DNA of 64,000 bases from Basilea psittacipulmonis DSM 24701 (GTDB lineage: Bacteria > Pseudomonadota > Gammaproteobacteria > Burkholderiales > Burkholderiaceae_B). The DNA lies in assembly GCF_000743945.1 (NCBI RefSeq), contig NZ_CP009238.1, positions 1,550,001 through 1,614,000 of the forward strand, read 5' to 3'. The position numbers and the translations under genes were made by a program. The notes below the pieces were generated by a model, which was not told where the DNA came from, searched no databases, and worked only from the letters and a program-made list of their open reading frames with translations. Positions 1 to 8,485 of the stretch are shown piece by piece; positions within the stretch are counted from its first letter, which is position 1, and every line of letters begins with the position of its first letter.

Positions 1-448
1 CCATTTGTTCTGGGGTACCTTCAAACAATCGTCCACAGCCCGCAGAAAACAATGTATCACCACAAAACAGATAAGGTGCGTCATTATGACATTCCACAAA
101 ATAAGCAATATGCCCTAATGTATGTCCTGGAACGTCCATTATTTTAATGACAACATTATCCATACTTAACACATCACCCTCTTTTAAAGGATGCGTCACA
201 TATTCTTGAGCTTCAATACTAGGGCCGTAAACTGGCACCGAATACTCATCTAACAAAGCTTTTACGCCACCAACATGATCCTCATGATGATGGGTAATCA
301 AAATACCTTTTAATTCCAGCTGATTTTTCTTTAAGAAATCAATCACTGGCTTAGCTTGTCCAGGGTCCACCACATATACATAACAGTTATTGTGTAGAAT
401 CCAGATATAATTATCTTTTAGGGCATTTAAATACACCACACTTAACAT
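1..448 (-). CDS. gloB: Hydroxyacylglutathione hydrolase (glyoxalase II), C-terminus outside the window
   Basis: The leftward frame opens with ATG at 448-446 and stays open to the window edge, so about 149 N-terminal residues are visible. The metallo-beta-lactamase metal motif HxHxDH is at residues 53-58, followed by a metal-binding His in PGHTLGH (about H109) and the bridging Asp in CGDTLF (about D131). These are the binuclear-metal ligands of glyoxalase II, which hydrolyses S-lactoylglutathione to lactate and glutathione in methylglyoxal detoxification. The N-terminal sequence MLSVVYLNALKDNYIW is typical of GloB, which favours it over other members of the fold. It is divergent from the methyltransferase gene with only 12 bases between the start codons, so both promoters must overlap coding sequence or each other. 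Confidence 0.9.
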   Translation of the reverse strand, partial: MLSVVYLNALKDNYIWILHNNCYVYVVDPGQAKPVIDFLKKNQLELKGILITHHHEDHVGGVKALLDEYSVPVYGPSIEAQEYVTHPLKEGDVLSMDNVVIKIMDVPGHTLGHIAYFVECHNDAPYLFCGDTLFSAGCGRLFEGTPEQM

Positions 449-460
449 TCTATTTTCCTA

Positions 461-1072
461 ATGATGAAACAATGGGCAAACAGCCACTTTGGCCAATATA
501 TATTAAGTATTGAACAAAAAAAAATTCTTGAGTTTATCTCTAACAAGCACCATATAAAAGCCATTCAATTTGGGATGAACGGCTTAAACTTTTTGGAAAA
601 TGACTTGATAGACACTACTGTAATTGTATCAGAGGAAACCGATGCTTGTTCAAAAAACAGGCTTTTTATGCCCAGCTTCACTCATTTACCCCTCGAAGAT
701 AACAGCGTTGACTTGGTATTATTACCCCACACCCTTAATTTTTACCCACAAGCTCAAAAAATATTACACGAAGCGATACGAATTCTTAAAAAACAAGGTA
801 CCCTCATCCTAACCGCCTTTAATCCCGATAGCCTAGCTTTGAGCAAACGATTTTATCGCCACCATCCCATCGAATCGTTCATTCACATACGCGATCTTTA
901 TCACACTAGCTATTCATCTGGCATTTCATGGCAATTTGGAGATTTTCTTTCCTATATTCCATATACTCAAAACCCCTATTGGATAAAAAAATTAAATTTT
1001 TTAGAAAAAGCTGGAAATCGCTGGTGGCCCACACAAAGCAATATCTTTATTCTTTGTGGAAAAAAAGAATAA
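461..1072 (+). CDS. Class I SAM-dependent methyltransferase (Methyltransf_11 type)
   Basis: A 203-residue protein with the late Rossmann motifs of class I methyltransferases: VDLVLLPHTLNF (motif IV region), then the helix ILHEAIRILKKQGTLIL and a strand ending in TAFNPDS. The usual glycine-rich motif I is poorly conserved near the N-terminus (QFGMNG), which is common in this short subfamily. In proteobacteria a gene of this type often sits between gloB and rnhA, and that is the order here (gloB divergent, rnhA 37 bases downstream in the same direction). The substrate cannot be told from the sequence. ATG codons occur in tandem at 461 and 464 and either could be the start. Confidence 0.75.
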   Translation: MMKQWANSHFGQYILSIEQKKILEFISNKHHIKAIQFGMNGLNFLENDLIDTTVIVSEETDACSKNRLFMPSFTHLPLEDNSVDLVLLPHTLNFYPQAQKILHEAIRILKKQGTLILTAFNPDSLALSKRFYRHHPIESFIHIRDLYHTSYSSGISWQFGDFLSYIPYTQNPYWIKKLNFLEKAGNRWWPTQSNIFILCGKKE

Positions 1073-1109
1073 AATATACCTCTTAACCAACTTATGAATC
1101 ACCCATAAT

Positions 1110-1556
1110 ATGACAACAGTAGAAATGTGGACAGATGGTGCTTGCAAAGGAAATCCCGGCCCTGGCGGTTGGGGTGTTTTGCTTAAAAGTGGCACGCACT
1201 GCAAGGAACTTTGCGGTGGTGAATCAAACACCACTAACAATCGAATGGAATTACAAGCCGTTATTGAAGGACTAAACGCTTTAAAACGTCCTTGTTCAGT
1301 CACCATTTACACCGATTCACAATACGTCAAAAATGGCATTACGTCTTGGCTACAAAACTGGAAAAACAACAATTGGAAAACCAGTACCAAAAAAGCCGTT
1401 AAAAACCAGGATCTATGGGAAGCATTAGACCAATCCTGCCAACGACATAAGATTCAATGGGTATGGGTAAAAGGACACGCCGATAACGAGGGTAATATCA
1501 TTGCCGATAGATTAGCTAATGAGGGAACGCCCTCTTTGGAAACCGCTCCCTCTTAA
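1110..1556 (+). CDS. rnhA: Ribonuclease HI
   Basis: A 148-residue protein, the usual length for bacterial RNase HI. It cleaves the RNA strand of RNA-DNA hybrids (R-loops, Okazaki primers) in the cytoplasm. The four acidic catalytic residues are visible: D9 in [15 protein letters not shown]47 in NNRMELQA, D69 in YTDSQYV and D133 in NIIADRLAN, with the mobile catalytic His in [11 protein letters not shown]. The basic handle region [16 protein letters not shown] is also present, as in the E. coli enzyme. It follows the methyltransferase gene on the same strand with a 37-base gap, so co-transcription is likely. Confidence 0.96.
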   Translation: MTTVEMWTDGACKGNPGPGGWGVLLKSGTHCKELCGGESNTTNNRMELQAVIEGLNALKRPCSVTIYTDSQYVKNGITSWLQNWKNNNWKTSTKKAVKNQDLWEALDQSCQRHKIQWVWVKGHADNEGNIIADRLANEGTPSLETAPS

Positions 1557-1628
1557 TCAATCTTTACACATTTTTTTGCGAAATATTAATCAGCTTATAG
1601 TAAAATAACGGATTATTTTTTTTGCGTC

Positions 1629-2354
1629 ATGATGAACAGGCGACCTATTATTGGCATCACCATGTATGCCCCTAACCAAGAGACTAAGATTGGTTTTACG
1701 ACCAGTGAAGCTTACATTGAAGCTGTGCACCGCAGTGGAGGTATCTCCATGCTTATGCCTCCTATTTGTGAAAGTTATGTCCCTGATTGGTTAGATATTG
1801 TAGATGGTGTCATTATGACAGGGGGCGGTGATATTAATCCTTGTCTTTATGAACAAAATACCTCTTCGCCTTGCTATTCATATGGCATTAATGATTGTCG
1901 AGATAAAGTAGAATTCCGACTTGCTAAAGAAATCTTGAAACAAAATAAACCTTGTTTGTGCATTTGTCGTGGCATGCAGGTTATGAATGTGGTGTGTGGT
2001 GGCACCTTATATCAAGATGTCAGCCGTGAATATAAAAATGTGTTAAATCATTTAGATACCCAAACCAACTCTAACACCTATCACAAAGTAAGTCTTGACC
2101 CTAACTCTCAAATCATGAAAATTATGGGGCCCAATCCCACAACTGTGTCTTATCATCATCAAGCAGTTAAAAATTTAGGCAAAGGGTTAAAAGCCGTTGC
2201 ATGGGCAGATGATGGACTTATCGAAGCAATCGAACATAGTGAGCACCCTAATTTAATTGCGGTACAGTGGCATCCCGAACGATCTGCCGCCACGGATCCT
2301 CAACAACAAAAACTATTTGATTATTTAATCTCACTTTGTCAGCATCAAGCATAA
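1629..2354 (+). CDS. Class I glutamine amidotransferase-like hydrolase (peptidase C26, PuuD-like)
   Basis: A 241-residue protein of the gamma-glutamyl-gamma-aminobutyrate hydrolase (PuuD/C26) family. The nucleophile elbow CICRGMQVMN places the catalytic Cys at 113, and the His/Glu pair of the triad lies in VQWHPERS near residue 217. The N-terminal RPIIGITMY and the MTGGGDINP loop are family signatures. PuuD hydrolyses gamma-Glu-GABA in putrescine breakdown, but no other putrescine genes are nearby, so the exact substrate is an inference. The gene is followed at once by a hairpin shared with convergent fur. Confidence 0.8.
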   Translation: MMNRRPIIGITMYAPNQETKIGFTTSEAYIEAVHRSGGISMLMPPICESYVPDWLDIVDGVIMTGGGDINPCLYEQNTSSPCYSYGINDCRDKVEFRLAKEILKQNKPCLCICRGMQVMNVVCGGTLYQDVSREYKNVLNHLDTQTNSNTYHKVSLDPNSQIMKIMGPNPTTVSYHHQAVKNLGKGLKAVAWADDGLIEAIEHSEHPNLIAVQWHPERSAATDPQQQKLFDYLISLCQHQA

Positions 2355-2355
2355 A

Positions 2356-2390
2356 AAAAGTCGAGTGCTTTTAAACACACGACTTTTATC
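2356..2390. terminator. Bidirectional hairpin between convergent hydrolase gene and fur
   Basis: Arms AAAAGTCGAGTG (2356-2367) and CACACGACTTTT (2376-2387) pair over 11 of 12 positions (one A-A mismatch) around an 8-base loop. The A-run on the left and T-run on the right make it usable from both strands. It sits 1 base after the stop of the 1629-2354 gene and about 20 bases after the fur stop on the other strand. Confidence 0.75.
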
Positions 2391-2410
2391 ATTATCCAAG
2401 TCTAATTCGT

Positions 2411-2845
2411 TTATTTAGAACCTTGACACTTGGGACAAATACCGTACAACACTAAGTCATGATCCGCTAACTTAAAGCCCTTTTCTTCAGCGATTCGGCG
2501 TTGGATATCTTCAATACCTGGATCATTAAATTCAACCACCACACCACAACTTGAGCAAACCATATGATCATGATGATCACCGCTATTTAGCTCATACACG
2601 GATTTACCATTATCAAACTGACTACGAGATAAGATACCAGCTGTCTCAAACTGAGCCAATACACGATACACGGTTGCCAAGCCAATCTCAGAGTTTTCGC
2701 CTACCAACATACGATAAACATCTTCTGCACTTAAATGACGTTGGTTTGTTTTGCGAAAAATATCAAGAATTTTAAGGCGAGGAAACGTCGCTTTCAGGCC
2801 CACACTTCTTAAATCGACTTCTTCTGGTAACGCGTTATCAGACAT
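2411..2845 (-). CDS. fur: Ferric uptake regulator
   Basis: A Fe(II)-dependent dimeric repressor of 144 residues from the ATG at 2845. A longer frame starting at 2893 adds 16 residues unlike Fur, so I prefer MSDNALPEE. The winged-helix DNA-binding part is at residues 10-85 (recognition helix around [10 protein letters not shown]). The dimerisation part carries the metal ligands HHDH (91-94), the structural CxxC C97/C100 and a second pair C137/C140. The neighbours are divergent bamE and dapB, the classical beta/gammaproteobacterial arrangement. It probably controls iron genes such as the N-hydroxylase at 35474, although no clear Fur box was found there. Confidence 0.95.
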   Translation of the reverse strand: MSDNALPEEVDLRSVGLKATFPRLKILDIFRKTNQRHLSAEDVYRMLVGENSEIGLATVYRVLAQFETAGILSRSQFDNGKSVYELNSGDHHDHMVCSSCGVVVEFNDPGIEDIQRRIAEEKGFKLADHDLVLYGICPKCQGSK

Positions 2846-2995
2846 CAGTTTTATCCCATAATATAAAATCCCGCTCATTTTAACACAAAGCACAAGAGAT
2901 ATGTTTAAATGTATCTTTTGAAATTCATGACCGATTCCGTTTAACAGATAGGTTACAATCTCTCATACGATAACAAAAGATTATTTGGACAAAAT

Positions 2996-3373
2996 ATGAA
3001 GATGAAACGCACACTCTTATTATCTTTAAGTGCTCTATTACTCAGTGCTTGTTCCAGCCAAAGTGGCAACTGGGGTTTTCCTTACATTCCCAGCATTCAA
3101 CAAGGTAATTGGATTACTGAAAATCAGTTAAATCAGTTACGCAAAGGTATGACTAAAGAACAAGTCGAATACCTAATGGGTTCGCCTTTGGTGGTGGATG
3201 TTTTTAATGCCAACAACTGGAGTTACTCATACTATTACAAACGTCCGTTCCATCAACCCATCATCAGAAATCTAACGATTAAGTTCCAAAACAATCGCGT
3301 TATCCAGTGGGAAAGCGACAAGTTACCTGACTTTCAGCCTTACCCAAATGGTGCAGGCATTGAGGTGAAATAA
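2996..3373 (+). CDS. bamE: Outer membrane assembly lipoprotein BamE (SmpA/OmlA)
   Basis: A 125-residue lipoprotein with a short basic N-terminus, a hydrophobic stretch and lipobox LLSAC placing the lipidated Cys at 19. The mature part has the BamE fold signature: LNQLRKGMTKEQVEYLMGSP, VVDVFNANNWSYSYYY, then a beta strand with the RNLTIKFQNNRVIQ pattern. BamE is an accessory subunit of the BAM complex that inserts beta-barrel proteins into the outer membrane. It is divergent from fur and overlaps dapB by one base (the TAATG junction at 3371-3375), so the two are translationally coupled. Confidence 0.92.
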   Translation: MKMKRTLLLSLSALLLSACSSQSGNWGFPYIPSIQQGNWITENQLNQLRKGMTKEQVEYLMGSPLVVDVFNANNWSYSYYYKRPFHQPIIRNLTIKFQNNRVIQWESDKLPDFQPYPNGAGIEVK

Positions 3374-4179
3374 TGCGTATTGCCATTTCAGGATCAAGTG
3401 GTCGTATGGGCAAAATGTTAATCAAAGCGGTTAACGAACATCCCGATTTAACACTTACCGTTGCATTAGACTCTCCTCAATCGCCCTTAATGGGTCAAGA
3501 TGCGGGTGCATTATTAGGCATCGAAACTGGCGTACAGATTAGCCATGACCCAAGCTTGCTAAAAAACGCTGATTGTCTCATTGATTTCACTCGCCCCGAA
3601 GCGACACTGAACTATTTAGAACATTGTCTTAAATACCAAACCAAGATGGTTATTGGCACGACAGGATTAACTTCTGAACAACGCCAAACACTAGAAAAGG
3701 CCAGCCACCAACTAGCCATCGTGTTTTCGCCAAACATGAGCATTGGTGTCAACAGCACTTTTTTACTTCTTGAAAAAGCCGCTCAGTTGCTGAATGACGA
3801 ATACGATATAGAAATTTTTGAAGCCCATCACAAACATAAAGTCGATGCACCATCAGGCACGGCTTTAGAAATGGGCAAAGTCGTCGCTCAAGCTAGAGGG
3901 GTCGATCTGAACGAGGTAGCGGATTGGGCCAGACATGGACATACAGGCCCTCGAGAAAAAGGACATATCGGTTTTTCTGTTGTGCGTGGCGGTGATATTG
4001 TAGGCGATCATCGTGTTATGTTCTGTGGACCTGGCGAAATCATCGAGATTGCCCATCGTTCTAATAGCCGTGATGCTTATGCTAGTGGTAGTTTACTTGC
4101 CGCGTGTTTCCTTAAATCCCAATCATCAGGTTTATTCAATATGCTTGATGTTATTAAGGCTCATACGTCCAAACACTAA
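3373..4179 (+). CDS. dapB: 4-hydroxy-tetrahydrodipicolinate reductase
   Basis: A 268-residue enzyme of the diaminopimelate/lysine pathway that reduces the DapA product with NAD(P)H. The dinucleotide-binding loop GSSGRMG is at residues 7-13. The DapB signature EAHHKHKVDAPSGTA is at 150-164 and contains the catalytic His/Lys region; GTTGLT and FSPNMSIGVN are also family blocks. The length is standard. It starts inside the bamE stop codon, and a strong terminator follows at 4190-4230, so bamE-dapB looks like a two-gene unit. Confidence 0.96.
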   Translation: MRIAISGSSGRMGKMLIKAVNEHPDLTLTVALDSPQSPLMGQDAGALLGIETGVQISHDPSLLKNADCLIDFTRPEATLNYLEHCLKYQTKMVIGTTGLTSEQRQTLEKASHQLAIVFSPNMSIGVNSTFLLLEKAAQLLNDEYDIEIFEAHHKHKVDAPSGTALEMGKVVAQARGVDLNEVADWARHGHTGPREKGHIGFSVVRGGDIVGDHRVMFCGPGEIIEIAHRSNSRDAYASGSLLAACFLKSQSSGLFNMLDVIKAHTSKH

Positions 4180-4189
4180 AAAGTGATTG

Positions 4190-4232
4190 AGAATAGTCTT
4201 CTTTGTACCTCATGAAGACTATTCTATTTTCT
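4190..4232 (+). terminator. Rho-independent terminator after dapB
   Basis: A perfect 12-bp stem (AGAATAGTCTTC 4190-4201 with GAAGACTATTCT 4214-4225) encloses a 12-base loop and is followed by ATTTTCTT. It lies 10 bases after the dapB stop. Confidence 0.85.
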
Positions 4233-4372
4233 TGCGTTTAATGCGACTTTTGCCTCACTATCCTTTATCCACCAACACTACCGTCATGCCACTTCTAATC
4301 GTGAAAAACCGTCTAATCATCCCCTATTCACGAATATAGCGAAAGGTTAATTTAACACGACTAGATAACGAT

Positions 4373-5386
4373 TTACTCATACCAGAAGCTTGGTTCCACT
4401 TCTATTGTGAGTCCAAATTTTTCTGCCACGCTATGTTGAATCATTTCCGCCAATTTTTTGACATCAGAAAAACAAGCCCCACCCTTATTAATCAATACCA
4501 AAGCCTGTTTATCATGCACGCCTACACGCCCATTGGAAAAGCCTTTCCATCCTGCTTGTTCAATCAACCATGCGGTAGGCAAACGATATGAGCCATCTTC
4601 TTGTATAAACACAGGAACATGCTGATATGTTTCAAGTAAGGCCTGATACGTTTTTGGCTGAATCGTACAGTTTTTAAAGAACGACCCTACATTTCCTACT
4701 TTTTGAGGATCAGGTAATTTTTCCCGACGAATGCGACAAACCGCCTCAAAAATCGCTTTGGGGTGTGCGGATAAACCCACCGCCTCTTTTAAAACAGGGT
4801 ACGATAAATTAGGTTCATCCTGCTTAGGAAGTTTAAACACAACGCTGGTAATACACCACCAAGGCTCTTCTTTAAATAAAGAATGGCGATAGGAAAAGCG
4901 ACAATCTTGGGCAGATAATTCATAAAATTGTTGAGTTTTTCGATTCCACGCTTTGACTTTATATACAAATCTAGCCAACTCTGAGCCATATGCACCAATA
5001 TTTTGAACGGGTGCCGCACCAACGGTTCCAGGAATCAAAGCTAAGTTTTCCAAACCAAAACAAGCCTGTTCCATGGTCAACGAGACAAAATCATGCCACC
5101 CAACCCCTGCACCCACCTCGAAGTAATAGTACTGTCCATCATCGGGTAATCTATCTATTCCCATTATTCGCATACGATATACTGGCGTTTGAATAACATC
5201 ATTTAAAATAACATTACTACCCCCACCTAAAATATAGATATTTTCAGCAGGATAAGCAGGCAATTCACGAACCGCCTCAATCGTCTTTATTTCATGATAA
5301 TTCAATGCCTTAGCATGAATACCAAAAGTGTTGGCGTGGTACAAATCAAACATTTTCATCGAAAAACAAGTGCAAAGTATTGACAT
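4373..5386 (-). CDS. murB: UDP-N-acetylenolpyruvoylglucosamine reductase
   Basis: A FAD-dependent reductase that makes UDP-MurNAc in the cytoplasm, 337 residues from the most upstream ATG. In-frame ATGs at 5359 and 5353 give MKMFDLYHANTFGIHA, which matches the family N-terminus better, so the true start may be one of these. The FAD-binding segment is YILGGGSNVIL, the region LALIPGTVGAAPVQNIGAYG is the type I MurB signature, NVGSFFKN holds the catalytic Ser, and IEVEPSFW near the end holds the catalytic Glu. The long C-terminus marks the E. coli-like type I enzyme. It is divergent from the tRNA-Gly pair. Confidence 0.95.
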   Translation of the reverse strand: MSILCTCFSMKMFDLYHANTFGIHAKALNYHEIKTIEAVRELPAYPAENIYILGGGSNVILNDVIQTPVYRMRIMGIDRLPDDGQYYYFEVGAGVGWHDFVSLTMEQACFGLENLALIPGTVGAAPVQNIGAYGSELARFVYKVKAWNRKTQQFYELSAQDCRFSYRHSLFKEEPWWCITSVVFKLPKQDEPNLSYPVLKEAVGLSAHPKAIFEAVCRIRREKLPDPQKVGNVGSFFKNCTIQPKTYQALLETYQHVPVFIQEDGSYRLPTAWLIEQAGWKGFSNGRVGVHDKQALVLINKGGACFSDVKKLAEMIQHSVAEKFGLTIEVEPSFWYE

Positions 5387-5424
5387 TATAAACCAAGTCG
5401 GTTTATATTTATGGTTTATGTTTT

Positions 5425-5500
5425 GCGGGAATAGCTCAGTTGGTAGAGCGCAACCTTGCCAAGGTTGAGGTCGCGAGTTCGAGACTCGTTTCCCGCTCCA
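5425..5500 (+). tRNA. tRNA-Gly (anticodon GCC), copy 1
   Basis: A 76-base cloverleaf including encoded CCA. The acceptor arms are GCGGGAA and TTCCCGC, with a D arm (GCTC...GAGC), anticodon stem CAACC/GGTTG around loop TTGCCAA, and T arm with the GTTCGAGAC loop region. The anticodon is GCC, reading Gly codons GGC/GGU. It is identical to the copy that follows 8 bases later. Confidence 0.97.
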
Positions 5501-5508
5501 GAATTCTT

Positions 5509-5584
5509 GCGGGAATAGCTCAGTTGGTAGAGCGCAACCTTGCCAAGGTTGAGGTCGCGAGTTCGAGACTCGTTTCCCGCTCCA
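5509..5584 (+). tRNA. tRNA-Gly (anticodon GCC), copy 2
   Basis: A base-for-base copy of the tRNA at 5425-5500 with encoded CCA. The 8-base spacer GAATTCTT is too short for its own promoter, so the pair is almost certainly processed from one precursor. A terminator follows at 5592. Confidence 0.97.
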
Positions 5585-5591
5585 GTTTACT

Positions 5592-5625
5592 AAACCTTCT
5601 CATGTAGAAGGTTTTTTTATTTTTC
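5592..5625 (+). terminator. Rho-independent terminator of the tRNA-Gly pair
   Basis: Stem AAACCTTCT (5592-5600) pairs perfectly with AGAAGGTTT (5606-5614) around loop CATGT and continues into a T-rich run (TTTTTTTATTTTT). Confidence 0.88.
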
Positions 5626-5760
5626 ACACTTATTTCTTTTAATCTCATCCATCCCGTTTTTTAGCCCATTGTGACGGCTCCTCATCGACAGCCATCATCC
5701 CAAAAGACACCTTACTCATCATCGCATGCTTAAAAAAACTATCGCACCTCTTACACCCTA

Positions 5761-6366
5761 TTAATAACAACATGAACAATAGCCCGTCATACCATAAGAT
5801 CCCTCTCCCTCAACTTCTCCGTCATCTGGAACATCTTCCATCACAAAAGCCCCCGATCCAATCGAAGCATAATTTCCCACTTTACGTTTTGCCATGACTA
5901 ATGAACCCTTGCCCATCCAACACATATCACCCACCGTCACCTGTTGAGCCAGTCCAGAATGTGCTCCGAGATACACGCCATTACCCACTACACAATCTTG
6001 TTCTATCACTACCGATGCATTCACCACACTACACACGCCGATTTGACAACGTTCTTGGATTTGCACACTGATACCAATCACGCATGCTTCGCCTATTTTT
6101 GCATCTTGGGCAATATAGCTAGTTGGATGGATAAGTGGGTGCAATGGTGCATTTAACGCTTTTAGTTCTCGATAAAAACTCAAGTTTAATCTCGCATCTT
6201 GACTACCCAAGACGACCTGATCGTATTGTGATAATTTGATAATCAAATCAGCCAAGCCATTTTCTGGATAAGTATCGATTTGAGCATAGCCATTCAAACG
6301 AGCAATCTGCTCCAACTCATTGACGAATGCACTATCTCCAACAATGGCACAACGTTCTTTTTTCAT
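5761..6366 (-). CDS. neuD: NeuD/PglD-family sugar O/N-acetyltransferase (left-handed beta-helix)
   Basis: About 201 residues from the ATG at 6366 (an alternative in-frame ATG lies two codons earlier). The N-terminus (CAIVGDSAFVNELEQIA) is the Rossmann-like sugar-binding part of NeuD/PglD proteins. From about residue 90 onward, hexapeptide repeats (IGEACVIG, IGVCSVVN, VVIEQDCVVG, VYLGAHSG, VTVGDMCWMGKG, VGNYASIGSG) form the trimeric left-handed beta-helix that uses acetyl-CoA. Its position divergent to neuCAB suggests acetylation of a nonulosonic acid or its precursor. The C-terminus GYCSCCY is unusually Cys-rich. PglD-like action on a different amino sugar cannot be excluded. Confidence 0.72.
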   Translation of the reverse strand: MKKERCAIVGDSAFVNELEQIARLNGYAQIDTYPENGLADLIIKLSQYDQVVLGSQDARLNLSFYRELKALNAPLHPLIHPTSYIAQDAKIGEACVIGISVQIQERCQIGVCSVVNASVVIEQDCVVGNGVYLGAHSGLAQQVTVGDMCWMGKGSLVMAKRKVGNYASIGSGAFVMEDVPDDGEVEGEGSYGMTGYCSCCY

Positions 6367-6547
6367 CAGCAACCTTTACAACTTTCTTAGAAATTTTGAC
6401 AGTTTATTGTATCAGCAATACCGCATTAAAAAACATCAAGTACTAACAAGGTTTTCCAAGAGTGTTTAAATCAAAGTCTCTTTTCATGAGTATCAAAATT
6501 TCATGCTCCCCGATCGATTGTGATTGCCTTTTGATCCCCTATACTTT

Positions 6548-6616
6548 TTGACAACAAAAAGCCCTATTTTCATATCTGAAACGGTATTTGCTTATTAAAA
6601 ATAAGATAAAATAATT
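6548..6616 (+). promoter_or_regulatory. Possible neuCAB promoter region in the neuD-neuC divergent gap
   Basis: The 275-base gap between divergent neuD and neuC is AT-rich and must carry both promoters. On the + strand a consensus -35 hexamer TTGACA is at 6548-6553 but only a poor -10 follows. A second candidate pairs TTGCTT (6588-6593) with AATAAT (6610-6615) at 16-base spacing, about 25 bases before the neuC ATG. I cannot choose between them. Confidence 0.35.
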
Positions 6617-6641
6617 CAGTTAATCATCGCTCGTTGAATGA

Positions 6642-7754
6642 ATGAAAAAAATTTTATGTATTACGGGTACCAGAGCTGACTTTGGCAAACTCAAACCACT
6701 TTTATCTTTTCTTGAGAGTCATTTTGAATTACACGTTGTTGTGACAGGTATGCACATGCTGTCACGCTATGGTAGCACTTTTCTCGAAGTCCAGAGAGAA
6801 CGTTACAAAAACATCTACCTTATTCCTAACCAAACTGACTCGGAACCGATGTCTAGCGTGATAGCCAACACGATAAACATTCTCAACCGTCAAATTGATT
6901 TTATCAAACCAGATATGATCATCATTCACGGCGATCGCGTAGAAGCCTTAGCAGGAGCCATCGCTGGTTCACTGAATAATACGCTTGTTTGCCATATTGA
7001 AGGGGGCGAATTATCAGGCACTATCGATGATTCCATCAGACATGCCATTAGCAAATTGTCTCAGATACACATGGTGTGCAACGAAAAAGCCAAAGAACGT
7101 TTAATAAAAATGGGCGAAAATCCTCAGGCTATTTTCACTATTGGATCTCCCGATATTGACATCATGTTAAACACGCATCTTCCCAGTATCGAGGAAACCA
7201 AAAAACATTACGATATTACGTTTAACGATTACGCCATATCGTTATTTCATCCCGTCACAACTGAATACGAAGATCTAGCCAAATATGCAAAACAGTATTT
7301 TGCAGCATTAGCACAAAGTGGTAAAAACTATATTGTGGTGTATCCCAACAATGATCTGGGTAGTGATTTTATTATTTCCGAAATCAAATCTTTGTCCACA
7401 CCAAACTTTAAATGCTTCCCATCTATTCGTTTTGAATATTTTTTAACCTTGCTGAAACACGCAAATTTCATCATTGGCAACTCTAGTGCAGGCGTGAGAG
7501 AAGCACCTATTTATCGCGTGCCAGCCATCAATGTAGGAACCCGACAAAATAAGCGTTCACATATGACTGGCATTAAAAACTGCGGTTATAACACCCAAGA
7601 AATCATAGATGCGATTCAAACTATTCACGATCTATCTCTTCCCTCTTACACCCATTTTGAATTTGGTACAGGAGATAGTGCGAGCCTATTTAAACAATAC
7701 ATCGAATCACCCGAACTTTGGAGTATTCCTATCCAAAAAACTTTTTATCAATAA
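6642..7754 (+). CDS. neuC: UDP-GlcNAc 2-epimerase (hydrolysing), NeuC/LegG type
   Basis: A 370-residue GT-B-fold epimerase whose N-terminus ILCITGTRADFGKL is diagnostic of the hydrolysing NeuC/LegG branch rather than non-hydrolysing WecB. Other landmarks are IIHGDRVEALAGA (UDP site), HIEGGELSGTIDDSIRHAISKL and NSSAGVREAPIYRVPAINVGTRQ. NeuC converts UDP-GlcNAc to ManNAc plus UDP, the first committed step to N-acetylneuraminate. A LegG role (a modified UDP-sugar to legionaminic acid) has the same fold and cannot be ruled out by eye. It is the first gene of a tight neuC-neuA-neuB operon, with 6 bases to neuA. Confidence 0.88.
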   Translation: MKKILCITGTRADFGKLKPLLSFLESHFELHVVVTGMHMLSRYGSTFLEVQRERYKNIYLIPNQTDSEPMSSVIANTINILNRQIDFIKPDMIIIHGDRVEALAGAIAGSLNNTLVCHIEGGELSGTIDDSIRHAISKLSQIHMVCNEKAKERLIKMGENPQAIFTIGSPDIDIMLNTHLPSIEETKKHYDITFNDYAISLFHPVTTEYEDLAKYAKQYFAALAQSGKNYIVVYPNNDLGSDFIISEIKSLSTPNFKCFPSIRFEYFLTLLKHANFIIGNSSAGVREAPIYRVPAINVGTRQNKRSHMTGIKNCGYNTQEIIDAIQTIHDLSLPSYTHFEFGTGDSASLFKQYIESPELWSIPIQKTFYQ

Positions 7755-7760
7755 ATCATT

Positions 7761-8465
7761 ATGACTCAAAAAATTGCCATTATTCTCGCTCGTTCAGGTT
7801 CTAAAGGGATTCCCAAGAAGAACCTAACCAAAATCAAAGAACACAGCTTATTAGGATATGCCATCTTATCAGCTTTGGGAAGTGAAGTATTTGATCGTGT
7901 TATTGTCTCGACTGATGGACAAGAAATCGCTCAAGAAGCCCAAAAATACGGTGCTGAAGTCATTATGCGTCCTGTTGATCTAGCCAGTGATAACGCTAGT
8001 TCTATCAGCGGAGTGGTACATGCCTTAGATAATCTAAATATCGAAAAAGGTACCGTGTGTTTATTACAAGCGACCAGTCCGCTAAGAACAGCTAAACACA
8101 TCCAAGAGGCCTATAAAATGTGGTCTATTCAGAATCAAGGTTGCGTGGTATCTGCTTGTGAAAGCGAACACCATCCTTATAAATTCCTTATTGAAACCAA
8201 TAACGAATATTTACCGATTCATGACTTGAGGGATTTAGAAAGTCCACGTCAAAAACTATCTAAGGCCTATCGACCCAATGGGGCCATATACTTTAATCGT
8301 ATTGAAGAAATCATGGAAAAACAACGCTTCTTTATTTCTCCGATTAACTTATACATCATGAGTGAAGAAGATTCTGTCGATATTGACACCATGAATGACA
8401 TCCAACGAGCTGAACAGATTTTGGAAAAAAGAATGAGTCATCAAGACTCCAGCGTATCTGTCTAA
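7761..8465 (+). CDS. neuA: CMP-sialic acid (acylneuraminate) cytidylyltransferase
   Basis: A 234-residue enzyme that activates the nonulosonic acid with CTP. The N-terminal nucleotide-binding signature is ILARSGSKGIPKKNL, followed by RVIVSTDGQEIAQEAQKYGAEV and LLQATSPLRTAKHI, all typical of NeuA/KdsB-like cytidylyltransferases. PNGAIYF (about residue 173) is the substrate-binding block, and the C-terminal EEDSVDIDTMNDIQRAEQIL carries the conserved Asp pair for metal. It lies between neuC and neuB without room for promoters. There is no esterase extension, so this is the short NeuA form. Confidence 0.92.
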   Translation: MTQKIAIILARSGSKGIPKKNLTKIKEHSLLGYAILSALGSEVFDRVIVSTDGQEIAQEAQKYGAEVIMRPVDLASDNASSISGVVHALDNLNIEKGTVCLLQATSPLRTAKHIQEAYKMWSIQNQGCVVSACESEHHPYKFLIETNNEYLPIHDLRDLESPRQKLSKAYRPNGAIYFNRIEEIMEKQRFFISPINLYIMSEEDSVDIDTMNDIQRAEQILEKRMSHQDSSVSV

Positions 8466-8485
8466 TATTTTTATAAGGATCTATC

